Origin: an archaeon
GTDB taxonomy: Archaea > Nanobdellota > Nanobdellia > Pacearchaeales > GW2011-AR1
NCBI GenBank assembly: GCA_009992215.1
Contig: JAACWB010000011.1
Span: 1-43,844 of the forward strand
Direction of reading: 5' to 3'
DNA: 43,844 bases
Part shown: piece after piece, positions 9,301 through 16,283 of the stretch
Layout: each line of letters starts with the position of its first letter
How positions within the stretch are numbered: position 1 is the first letter of the stretch
Made by a program: the position numbers and the translations under genes
The notes under the pieces: model-generated
What the model was told of the DNA's origin: nothing
Database searches by the model: none
What the model saw: the letters and a program-made list of their open reading frames with translations, nothing else

Positions 9301-10186
9301 AAATATCTCCATTAACATGTAATTCTCTTTGAGGATTTATTGTATTAATTCCAAATTTACCTTCGCTTGTTAACCTCATCTGCTCAGTAATAACTCCTGC
9401 AGGTCTTGTAGTAAAAGTAATTATATCATCTGTAGAAGTATAAAAATCAATTCCTGTAGATTTCATATCAATACCTCCCCCATAAGTATATCCCCTAAAA
9501 CCATCAGTATAAGTATAACCCCCTGTATTTGCAAAGTTACCAACAACGTGCAGAGAGCCTTGAGGATTTGTTGTTCCAATTCCAACACGTCCATTATTTG
9601 AATCAACAAATAAAGTATTTGTATTAACACTAAAATTATTTGCACCTAAAACTAAATTTTGATTCGCACCCGTGTATGGAACATAACTACTCAAATCAAT
9701 TGCACTAACATTCAAATTTGTTAAAAGAGAACCATCTCCAATAAAATAATCTGCAGTTAAATTATATCCAGAAAAATCAAGACCTGAATCAATTTGTATT
9801 CCAGAAGAATTTACATATTTTGACCTAAACGCGTAAGGAGTTCTTGCAATTTGTGTAACATCAATCAAACTTGAATCTCTGTAATAACAAAGGTAGTATT
9901 GATTATCATAATCTAAATTTGTATCATTCAAATAAACTGAAACAATTCCTCTTGAGTCAGTTGTCAAACTTTGTGAATCAGAATAAATGACATTAGAACA
10001 ACTAGGATCAGTTGTAATATTAAATTGAAAATTAAATGTTCCAGTGATTACTTCGCCTGCCCCATCCAAAGTTTGAATATTCAAATGTAAATCGTCTTGA
10101 ACATCCAATGAAGCTGCAAAACCTAAAGAAAAAATTAAGCTAACTGCTAATAAAAAACCAAAGTTAAGAAAATTTTTTCGCCTCAT
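3365..10186 (-). CDS. Giant secreted fibre/tailspike-like protein (2273 aa) with NVGIGTTxPxxxLxVxGxI repeats, YadA-head-like repeats and C-terminal Peptidase_S74 intramolecular chaperone
   Basis: Signal peptide MRRKNFLNFGFLLAVSLIFSLGFA; many GIGT..P repeats; C-terminal SSDERLKTNVKIIESSLDKIKKLEGVSFNW...GLIAQDVEKVFPELV plus terminal coiled coil. Confidence 0.9.
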   Translation of the reverse strand: MRRKNFLNFGFLLAVSLIFSLGFAASLDVQDDLHLNIQTLDGAGEVITGTFNFQFNITTDPSCSNVIYSDSQSLTTDSRGIVSVYLNDTNLDYDNQYYLCYYRDSSLIDVTQIARTPYAFRSKYVNSSGIQIDSGLDFSGYNLTADYFIGDGSLLTNLNVSAIDLSSYVPYTGANQNLVLGANNFSVNTNTLFVDSNNGRVGIGTTNPQGSLHVVGNFANTGGYTYTDGFRGYTYGGGIDMKSTGIDFYTSTDDIITFTTRPAGVITEQMRLTSEGKFGINTINPQRELHVNGDILSNATINATGDICIEGGICLSEAGTGSGNVIGTGSANQAAFWTAGDTISSDGNFTWDNTNKRLGIGTNIPQNTFHINSGTTDVAAKFESTDTRVWLSLVDDGTTDFTGFGVSNNDLVFRTDLGDISFRASDTGLEQTRMTILNSGNVGIGTDNPNYKLDVLGNINIDSSSAYLYDGVQILKAQKLADTVYSTISVGAEAGYLNTGSYSTAIGYNAGRSNSGSYQAAMGYYAGGSNTGTSQSAFGFQSGYSNIGNYQTVFGRLSGQSNTGDYQIGFGYDAGRSNAGDRVIGIGYQATRNNTVDDVIAIGYQAGYNNYVPNQFILQQANINSVPLIQGDFATGLLNIQSLNATGDICSSGGCLNDVVSGNINSNSSNYWDGLDTPSDILGSEINNDLIWLNASGVVDAVGNWSSEKDNYYTKTETYNQSEIDSMITSGTANNTNYFDSYDSSYFMPLNTSVYGQFDFNGGWTGSGVSIVGGAIYAQSGYFYDINSLQVTNLEVNGSLIPDLDNQFDVGNSTMRWKDAYFSGEINASSFVGDGSGLTNVNGSTQWKDSGSDIYYNEGNVGIGTDSPSYKLVVLGNISSDGQPLVLVNDISGLNGLVPFEIKSSGNSAKMRFQTDGNNKYWDWVLGSSGEMRFDSNDGIYKMYLTNNAKPYSFYANNVGVGIGTNVVNNDLTVNGSADFSGNVGIGTTTPQNELNVVGDLNVTGTIYGATFDGVESNWNVSGTNLYPADLSYNVGIGTDVASYPLTINSSNGNIGRLSYGGNNATIKMSVAGGVRLDTDVHSTLYGLGIGMDPIYALDVSGTIRGTGFRAQAINSYNTASDGTLNLPSGSYPSITRNQADSRPTILIQNLNAGSTGDILQLKNDSTTLMVVDVSGKVGIGTTTPQNELNVVGDLNVTGTIYGASFDGVESNWNVSGTNLYPADLSYNVGIGTASPQSILNINGSVGSLSGGLSFGDGDTGIYEIIDDALVFRVGGVNLWQTQGTAFKAASNSGIRFDSGNPTSTTPNLMPSNNDLNTGLGWAGADKLSLISGGVEGLRINNDSSIVFGDLNVTGNVTSQTDFCIEGGDCLSSVISSSGNVSGSGIVNQAAFWTAGDTISSDGNFTWDNTNKRLGIGTDSPSEALDIYHGNLQITGIEEIQDAQLKLSSDGVGFSWILGHDDTQGFNNFYITQGTGLNDAKFVVANGGNVGIGTSSPQSILNINGSIGSLSGGLTFGDGNTGFYEVGDNLLAITAGGDYIGFFNGDGLKGSTTGAASITIDTVSSTTSPGHNFRNDENTGVGWAGADQLSLVAGGVEIMRLGNESLSTVYGDLNVTGNIYGANSGGYWNLSGSNLYPTSTNYNVGIGTTNPGNTLSIVTSPRTEKLGIGTKDTGSVFNHTEDSTDATNGHGGFFFISNAVKTSTNELFNIENAGGNIMTITNAGDMGINTAVPSHSLMVDNQIWMEGLGTGNVGQMYITSEDTTSISNLWLSASSNNGANVHAASIQFQVNNGTGSTEIAEIATTHSESTGRMSFYLDNSRDFEFLNGANSRLFIEGATGNIGIGTTEPFNNVAGGTADYSLNPEGIHIKGDNLFSVFESGAGINDGVNLELISNSASANEKVMALINYDGKTWFRSRNDDLTTNKDGILVMEHSTGNVGIGDISPDAKLDIYNSGSGASFRVDDASDGDSTPFIIDNDGNVGIGVSSPGTKLDVGGTSDTTNRAIRITTGDSYNAGFEAYGASQGTGYLYVGQSSTYGGGISYNGDGTPVFATGESADRITFFRRNAGTTSEVFSYGYSADQVDFNGDITAVGEIRQGATDYGGYEIQTGGQMYVNDYIVAPGGVHVGGTADPGTDNLVVDANVTALAYYYSSDERLKTNVKIIESSLDKIKKLEGVSFNWRADGQASMGLIAQDVEKVFPELVGSYQVTNETTNETTTYKTVQYGNLVAPLIEAVKELDKKNEEQDKKLDEQAKEIEELKKEIDEIKSKLN
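5946..6016. repeat. 71-bp exact direct repeat, copy 1 (other copy 9114-9184)
   Basis: Identical text aatcttttgtttgtattgtcccaagtaaaatttccatctgaactaattgtatcacccgcagtccaaaaagc in both places. Confidence 0.9.
6499..6649. repeat. 151-bp near-identical direct repeat, copy 1 (other copy 7081-7231)
   Basis: Both encode VGIGTTTPQNELNVVGDLNVTGTIYGA(S/T)FDGVESNWNVSGTNLYPADLSYNV. Confidence 0.85.
7081..7231. repeat. 151-bp near-identical direct repeat, copy 2
   Basis: See copy 1. Confidence 0.85.
8333..8716 (-). other. YadA-head-like repeat block, about 8 units of 16 aa inside the giant protein
   Basis: GAEAGYLNTGSYSTAI/GYNAGRSNSGSYQAAM/GYYAGGSNTGTSQSAF/GFQSGYSNIGNYQTVF/GRLSGQSNTGDYQIGF/GYDAGRSNAGDRVIGI/GYQATRNNTVDDVIAI/GYQAGYNNYVPNQFIL. 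Confidence 0.8.
9114..9184. repeat. 71-bp exact direct repeat, copy 2
   Basis: Same 71-bp string as 5946-6016. Confidence 0.9.
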
Positions 10187-10349
10187 ATCCCTTTATCCCC
10201 AAGTAAAAGTTTTTACTTACAAAAAATAAGAAAATTTACTATATAAATATTCCTTTTACTTACAACATATTTCCCGACGATAAATTTGTAGGAAAAAATT
10301 TTCTAAAAGTATTGTAAAATAAAAAAGATTTTATTAAAATTAAATAAAA

Positions 10350-10381
10350 TGATCCTGCGGAGATTTGAACTCCGGACCTCT
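10350..10381 (-). pseudogene. Duplicate of the tRNA-Ile 3' half (variable loop to discriminator), no 5' half present
   Basis: 32-bp exact identity with 10456-10487 (tgatcctgcggagatttgaactccggacctct). Confidence 0.85.
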
Positions 10382-10455
10382 AAATATTTTTCTTTGGCTC
10401 GTTTCCCAATCGAGACAAACTGTCTGAAAAATCTTTTGTAGAGACGGAGTGAAAG

Positions 10456-10576
10456 TGATCCTGCGGAGATTTGAACTCCGGACCTCTGGCTTTCTTAGAT
10501 TAATCCAAAAAGGCAAAACCCTAGCGGGTTCAGTTCTTATAAGACCAGCGCTCTGACCAGGCTGAGCTACAGGATC
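10456..10576 (-). tRNA. tRNA-Ile(UAU) with a 46-nt archaeal intron at 37/38
   Basis: Mature GATCCTG-TA-GCTC-AGCCTGGTCA-GAGC-G-CTGGT-CTTATAA-GCCAG-AGGTC-CGGAG-TTCAAAT-CTCCG-CAGGATC-A, 75 nt. Canonical bulge-helix-bulge: bulge TAA, 4-bp helix CTTA/TAAG, bulge AAA. Confidence 0.9.
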
Positions 10577-10713
10577 ATTGTATAACATACTTCAAAAGCG
10601 AAGCATACAATTAATCACCAAATTTCGTATATAAAAGTTTTCTTATTATTTTATAAAAATAAAATTAACTAATCGTTAGCTTTTTAAACTAATTAACTTA
10701 ATTATGACTAGAA

Positions 10714-10786
10714 GCCCCGATAGTTTAGAGGCCAAGAATGCCTGCCTTTCACGCTGGTGACCCGAGTTCGAATCTCGGTCGGGGCG
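10714..10786 (+). tRNA. tRNA-Glu(UUC)
   Basis: GCCCCGA...TCGGGGC acceptor, anticodon loop CTTTCAC, T arm CCGAG-TTCGAAT-CTCGG. Confidence 0.92.
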
Positions 10787-10917
10787 CTTTTATTTTATTC
10801 TGAATTCATTCAAATAATCAAATGAAATGAGTTTAAAGAACATTTCACAGAATGAGGGAAGGAAGAAGCGCTTTTATTTTTGAGAAAATTTAAATATCTC
10901 AAACACAAAAAAATAAA

Positions 10918-11880
10918 ATGGACTTATTTTATCCACTAAAAATATTTGTTGATTGGTTAACATACAACTTAATTAATTTATCAAAAGAAACAGTTTTAGG
11001 AGAATCAATAAATTTTTTTATTTATGACAGCATAAAAATATTAATTCTACTAATTGTAATAATTTCAGTTATATCTTACATAAGAACATATTTATCACAA
11101 GAAAGAATAAGAAAAATACTTTCTAAAAAAAATGAATTTATTGGAAACATTATTGCTTCTACAATTGGAATATTCACCCCATTTTGTTCTTGTTCAGCAA
11201 TTCCTTTATTTATCGGATTTATGGAAGCAGGAATTCCTCTTGGAACAACATTTTCATATTTAATCGCAGCACCATTAATTAACGAAATAGCATTAGCAAT
11301 GCTTTGGGGACTATTTGGTTGGAAAATTGCTTTAATCTATTTAATTTCAGGCTGGCTAATTGCAACAATTGTTGGGTTTATTTTAGATAAATTAAATTTA
11401 GAAAAATATGTAGAAGAATCAATATACAAAATGAGAATAAAACAAACAAAACAAAAGAAAAAATTACAAAAAGAAAGAATAACTGAATCTTTAGAAAAAA
11501 CAAAAGCAATAATCTTACAAATTTTCCCATATATTTTAATTGGAGTTGGAATTGGTGCTTCAATTCATGGATATGCTCCAGAAAATCTACTAACACAAAT
11601 TGCAGGAAAGGAAAACTGGTTTGCAGTTCCAATAGCAATTCTAATTGGAATTCCTCTTTACTCTAACGCTGCAGGAGTAATTCCAATTGTTAGTTCCCTG
11701 ATTGAAAAAGGCTTGCCCTTGGGAACAGCACTGGCATTCATGATGTCTGTTACAGCTCTATCTTTACCTGAAATAATAATTCTAAAAAAAATCCTAAAAC
11801 CAAAGTTACTAATTATTTATGTTTCAATTGTAACTATGGGAATTATTTTTACTGGTTACTTATTTAACATTCTAATTTAA
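10918..11880 (+). CDS. Predicted permease (ArsP/YraQ, DUF318-like)
   Basis: Multi-TM, TPFCSCSAIPLFIGFMEAGIPLGTTFSYLIAAPLINEIAL and second-half internal repeat. Confidence 0.82.
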   Translation: MDLFYPLKIFVDWLTYNLINLSKETVLGESINFFIYDSIKILILLIVIISVISYIRTYLSQERIRKILSKKNEFIGNIIASTIGIFTPFCSCSAIPLFIGFMEAGIPLGTTFSYLIAAPLINEIALAMLWGLFGWKIALIYLISGWLIATIVGFILDKLNLEKYVEESIYKMRIKQTKQKKKLQKERITESLEKTKAIILQIFPYILIGVGIGASIHGYAPENLLTQIAGKENWFAVPIAILIGIPLYSNAAGVIPIVSSLIEKGLPLGTALAFMMSVTALSLPEIIILKKILKPKLLIIYVSIVTMGIIFTGYLFNILI

Positions 11881-11954
11881 ATTTCAATTTACGTGAAACT
11901 AAAATTCAAATTAGTAATATTTACTAAAAACAAAAAAGAAAAAGAACAAAAAAA

Positions 11955-12122
11955 TTAATTCCAAAGTTCTTTTTCATTCCAATCCATCATATTCTTTCTG
12001 TTGAATCCTTTCAAAAATCCAACTAAAAACAATTCTTCAGGATCTAATTGTTCTTCAAGGATAACCAATTCTGAATCAGAAACGCCTTGTGCCCAAAGTA
12101 ATTTTTTATTGTATTTGTCCAT
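11955..12122 (-). CDS. 55-aa small acidic protein MDKYNKKLLWAQGVSDSELVILEEQLDPEELFLVGFLKGFNRKNMMDWNEKELWN
   Basis: Manual translation; strong Shine-Dalgarno AAGGAGGTAAAAACAAG-ATG; below the ORF track length cutoff. Confidence 0.7.
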   Translation of the reverse strand: MDKYNKKLLWAQGVSDSELVILEEQLDPEELFLVGFLKGFNRKNMMDWNEKELWN

Positions 12123-12237
12123 CTTGTTTTTACCTCCTTGTGAAAAACAAAAGTCATTCTATTTTAAATAAAAAAAGAAGAAATAATCTGGATTTATAAT
12201 TCATAAATATTATAAATGAAAAAAACAAATTAAGACC

Positions 12238-12933
12238 ATGGCTTTTGGCATTTTTTCAATAGAAAGATTTTACGGAATCGACGTAATTTTGGATACATTA
12301 ATTATAATTATATCTGGGTTGATTTCTGTTCAAAGTAAAAAAATATATTCAATAATAAAAGATAAAGATTACAAAAGGTTTTCAATGGCTTTTGCATTAA
12401 TTGGTTTTGCATTTCTTTTCAAAATAATAATAGGGCTAACAATATTACATACAATAGAAATAACAGAAATAAATTTATTCTCCCAAATTGGAAACATAAT
12501 AGAAAACTTACAAATAATAAACTTCTATTCAATATTATTTTTCAAAATATTCCTAATGGTTGGAGTAATTGCTTTATTCTTAATTACAAACAAAAACAAA
12601 AAATCACAAAATTTATTCTTACTAATCTATTTTGGTACAATTTCAGTTATACTCAGTATTTATGCAAACTTCATCTTCTACTTTACAATTTCAATAATCC
12701 TTTCTTTACTTGTAATATACTTTTATAAAAATTTCAAAGAAAACCCAAGCCAGCACAGAAAACTAACTTTCCTTGCATTCCTTTTCATATTAATTGGAAA
12801 CACAATAGAAATATTTAATGTTTATTCAAATATCTTTTACATAAGTTATGAAATACTTCTTTTCGTTGGATTTTCAATATTATTTACAAATCATTTGAGG
12901 ATAAGAAATGGCAAAAAAAAGAACAAAAACTGA
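12238..12933 (+). CDS. Multi-TM membrane protein of unknown function
   Basis: 231-aa ORF with about 7 hydrophobic segments, overlaps the downstream wHTH gene. Confidence 0.65.
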   Translation: MAFGIFSIERFYGIDVILDTLIIIISGLISVQSKKIYSIIKDKDYKRFSMAFALIGFAFLFKIIIGLTILHTIEITEINLFSQIGNIIENLQIINFYSILFFKIFLMVGVIALFLITNKNKKSQNLFLLIYFGTISVILSIYANFIFYFTISIILSLLVIYFYKNFKENPSQHRKLTFLAFLFILIGNTIEIFNVYSNIFYISYEILLFVGFSILFTNHLRIRNGKKKNKN

Positions 12934-13183
12934 AATAACAAAAGATATTTTAGAAATAATAAAAAAGAAAAAACAAATCTCGATTACTCCACTAATTTAC
13001 AAATCAAATTTGTCTAACAATAGTATAAAAAAATATCTAACTGAATTAATAGAAAAAGAATTAGTTGAAGAAAAAATTTCAAAAACAAAAAAAACATATG
13101 AATTAACAACAAAAGGAATAAAGTTTTTAGAGGACTATGAACAAATAAGAATTTTTGCTGATTCTTATGGATTAAATATTTAA
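12908..13183 (+). CDS. Winged-helix transcriptional regulator (COG3432-like)
   Basis: KTEITKDILEIIKKKKQISITPLIYKSNLSNNSIKKYLTELIEKELVEE...YELTTKGIKFLEDY. Confidence 0.8.
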   Translation: MAKKRTKTEITKDILEIIKKKKQISITPLIYKSNLSNNSIKKYLTELIEKELVEEKISKTKKTYELTTKGIKFLEDYEQIRIFADSYGLNI

Positions 13184-15211
13184 TTCGTTCTTTATTATTC
13201 TATAAACTTCTGGATATTTATCAACGTCTAAAATCGTTTGATGTAAAAAATTAACTCCACTACAAGTTCCATTCACATAATAATCCTTTGCCCACGATAA
13301 ATAAGCACTTTCATTTTTTACAATTCCATCCCCAACACTGCCATCAGTATTACAACCAACACCAATAATAACAGAAACATTTGTCTCTGGAACTTTTCCA
13401 TAATTTAATTTATTCAAAAACAAACTACTTTTATCCATTGCCTCGCAATGTATATCCGCTCCAAAAACAGGACAACTAGAAAGAACATATCCATCAATTC
13501 CATGGTTAGGCGTTCCAATCATAATTAAATCATTTACACTATCATCTCCAAAAATTTGCATATATCTTCTTGAAACAAGACCTCCCATACTGTGTGCTAC
13601 AATATTTACTTTATCCCTATTTGTCATAAGTTTTACATTTTCAATAATATCATTAAGTCTCAAGGCATATGTATCCAAACTATCAGCTTTCGTTTGTAAA
13701 ACAAAAGTTTCTTCATCATTTTGATAAATATCAAAATAATAACTAACAGAAAAAACCATTTGTTTATTTGTTCTGGCAAATGTTCCAGTCCTATTTAATT
13801 TTCTAACAATAACATAGCCCCCATCAATAAGCCCATCATCAATTAATTTTTCCTTAATGCTATTCAAATCTCCAATACTACTCTCCGCTGAAACAGCATC
13901 ATTAAAAGAATGACCATGAACTAAAATAATTGGATATTTGTCTTGATCATCATGACAGTCATTAGAACAACAAACATCACAATCTCCTTTGTAACAACAC
14001 ATTGGTTCCTCAGTAATAACTTCTCTTCCAGAAGAATAATTTGAATAAAATGGTTTACTAATTACTCCAATTTTAGGTGTATCAATTTCAGTATAATTAT
14101 AAGTTACATTTCCTGTCAAATTTAAATTTTCAATTGTTTCATTAATAGAATAATAAAAATAATTGGCAGTATTATTTGCTAAACCTAATTTGAATAAAGA
14201 AGAAGTTAAATTGACAAATGAATTATATTCATTAACTAAAGAAGAAATTTTAATATAATCTTCCTCGCTAACATTCTCAATTAAAGTTAATCCATATATT
14301 TCTTTTCTTATGTTCTCTAAATCAAAAACTAAATAATTAAAATCAATAAAAAGTGAAGATAGGTTATAATTTTCTTCAACAAAAAGATTACGAGTTTCAT
14401 TCATTTTTTCAAAAAGTAAATCCCCTAAAACTTCTTCATAACGATAATTCTTCCATTCTTCAATTAACAAATCTAATTCCTTTCCAATATAAGTTAAATT
14501 ATCTTGTGTCAAATTATCAAGTAAAATATATTCGGAGAGTATCTTATGCATTTCAATATTTTCAAGATTTATTCTATTAAGTTCATCATTCTCAAAAATT
14601 AATTGTTTCAAAGAATCATTTGCTCTTTCCCTAAATAAAGCCTGTTCAGGACTAAGTTCATAATTCAAAGCAACAAGATAACTTCTCTTTTTTTCTTCTT
14701 CATCAGTCCTACAAAAACTTGTTTTATGACTAGAACATTCAACATAAAATCTGTACAATTTCTGCCCCTCACCAATTTCTGGTGCAACCAAGGAATACTT
14801 AAATTTACCCGGGTTAGAAATTTTTGTCGTGAAATTATTTTTATCAATTATATAACCACTACTAATATCTTCAAAACTATAGTCACACGAAGCCTCACAG
14901 AAAAAATTTGTTGAAACATAAACATCAAATTCCACTTCCCCTGTTTCCAAATTTTTCATAAAAAAATCTTGATTATCCGCAGTTAATTGAACTATTGTGT
15001 CATGCCCTAAAATAAAATTAAAAAATAAATAAAGTCTTGTTCCAAAAACTAAAAATATAACCAAAAGAATTCCAACAATCAAAAAAAACAAAAGTGTATG
15101 TTTTTCCTCAATATTTTTTACCCTATGCCAAAAAGAAATATTTTTTACAACTTTTTTTATTTTTTCTTTTTTCTGCGCAAATTTCTTTTTCTTTGGCTTT
15201 CCTCTTTTCAT
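13172..15211 (-). CDS. Membrane-anchored extracellular lipase/esterase-like alpha/beta hydrolase
   Basis: N-terminal TM; PIILVHGHSFN; nucleophile elbow VNIVAHSMGGLVSRRYM; IGTPNHG. Confidence 0.85.
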   Translation of the reverse strand: MKRGKPKKKKFAQKKEKIKKVVKNISFWHRVKNIEEKHTLLFFLIVGILLVIFLVFGTRLYLFFNFILGHDTIVQLTADNQDFFMKNLETGEVEFDVYVSTNFFCEASCDYSFEDISSGYIIDKNNFTTKISNPGKFKYSLVAPEIGEGQKLYRFYVECSSHKTSFCRTDEEEKKRSYLVALNYELSPEQALFRERANDSLKQLIFENDELNRINLENIEMHKILSEYILLDNLTQDNLTYIGKELDLLIEEWKNYRYEEVLGDLLFEKMNETRNLFVEENYNLSSLFIDFNYLVFDLENIRKEIYGLTLIENVSEEDYIKISSLVNEYNSFVNLTSSLFKLGLANNTANYFYYSINETIENLNLTGNVTYNYTEIDTPKIGVISKPFYSNYSSGREVITEEPMCCYKGDCDVCCSNDCHDDQDKYPIILVHGHSFNDAVSAESSIGDLNSIKEKLIDDGLIDGGYVIVRKLNRTGTFARTNKQMVFSVSYYFDIYQNDEETFVLQTKADSLDTYALRLNDIIENVKLMTNRDKVNIVAHSMGGLVSRRYMQIFGDDSVNDLIMIGTPNHGIDGYVLSSCPVFGADIHCEAMDKSSLFLNKLNYGKVPETNVSVIIGVGCNTDGSVGDGIVKNESAYLSWAKDYYVNGTCSGVNFLHQTILDVDKYPEVYRIIKNELNI

Positions 15212-15273
15212 AAAATAAAAACAAATCCTAACTTAATAATACTTTTCTCTGAAAAAATAAATAATCAAAATGA

Positions 15274-16143
15274 CTACTTTATGAACTTTACATCGACTAA
15301 TTTCTTCTTGTCAAAGTCAAAATCAATAACGCATCCTTTTCCCTCATGTGCACAACCAACAGAAATTAATGGAACTCCATAAAGTTTCATCATTCCTTGA
15401 TGTTCATGCATATGCCCGCACAAAACAAAATAAGGTTTCTTCTCTTTAATTACCTCTGTAAAATATCTTATACCCACATTATTTCCAAAATAAGGATTTT
15501 TTTTATTTGCAACTTTTCCAAATTTACTTGCAGGAGGATAATGTAAAACAAAAATACCTTTCTCTTTCATTTTATCAACCAAAGAAAAAAATCCTTCCTT
15601 AGTTTTATCAAACCGTCTTAATTTTTTAATTTGATTTTTACTCAAATTTGTATTTTTTCTATCAGGTAAATTTGATTCATCATCCATATAACCTCCAAAT
15701 CCAAAGAATTCAATCCCATTAATTTTCTTAATTTTATAATTAACCGATTCTATTCTATCTAAAGTTTTAAACCATTTAACATCAGTTCCACCTTTTTCAG
15801 AAAAGTTCTTTTGAAAAGGAAATTTATATAATGAATGATCATAATTCCCCATAATTGTGTAAACCGGTTTTTTTGTGTTGTTAAGATACAAAAGAACTTT
15901 TTTCATATCAATATATGCTTTCTTTTCTAATCGTTTGTATTTTTTCTCACCAAAATATTTTTCAGGACTCAAATAACCTTTCCCTTCCTTAAAACGTTTA
16001 AACATTTCAATATAATAATCATCCTGGCCTTCAATTCCCCGATAATCCCCCAAAGAAATAATCATATCAACATTTTTTATTTCTTTTTTCAAATTAGCAG
16101 GAAACTTTCCATGAAAATCAGATAAAACCAATATCTTAGTCAT
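15274..16143 (-). CDS. Calcineurin-like metallophosphoesterase
   Basis: KILVLSDFHGKFP...DMIISLGDYRG...IMGNYDHS...VLCGHMHEHQG. Confidence 0.88.
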   Translation of the reverse strand: MTKILVLSDFHGKFPANLKKEIKNVDMIISLGDYRGIEGQDDYYIEMFKRFKEGKGYLSPEKYFGEKKYKRLEKKAYIDMKKVLLYLNNTKKPVYTIMGNYDHSLYKFPFQKNFSEKGGTDVKWFKTLDRIESVNYKIKKINGIEFFGFGGYMDDESNLPDRKNTNLSKNQIKKLRRFDKTKEGFFSLVDKMKEKGIFVLHYPPASKFGKVANKKNPYFGNNVGIRYFTEVIKEKKPYFVLCGHMHEHQGMMKLYGVPLISVGCAHEGKGCVIDFDFDKKKLVDVKFIK

Positions 16144-16178
16144 CTTAATTAAACTCCATTAATTTTTATAAATCTTCC

Positions 16179-16283
16179 TTTGATTTTGTTTTCTTTAGGA
16201 TTAGACAAGGCATTTTTCTGCGTTGTTTACTTTGGTAAACGAGCAGGAAAATAACGAAGTATAATTCAAAGAAAACAAAATCA
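16179..16283. repeat. Long hairpin element B: outer arms TGATTTTGTTTTCTTT / AAAGAAAACAAAATCA (16/16), TTTTTCTG / CAGGAAAA, inner GTTTAC-TTTG-GTAAAC, core GCGTTG-hairpin-CGAG
   Basis: Direct reading; right arm ends on the stop codon of the adjacent minus-strand gene. Confidence 0.8.

Noticed and set aside
3365-10186. Prophage explanation for the S74 fibre
   Set aside because: No capsid, terminase, portal or tail assembly genes nearby; the protein has a signal peptide and sits with surface proteins
10350-10455. Split-tRNA 3' half with its own leader
   Set aside because: Kept only as a remote alternative: homology stops before the anticodon 3' stem, and no GC-rich leader or matching 5' half is visible in the window
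10340-10588. ORF 82 aa on minus strand (MLYNDPVAQPGQSAGLIRTEPARV...)
   Set aside because: It is read through the intron-containing tRNA-Ile and the duplicated tRNA 3' half; not a protein gene
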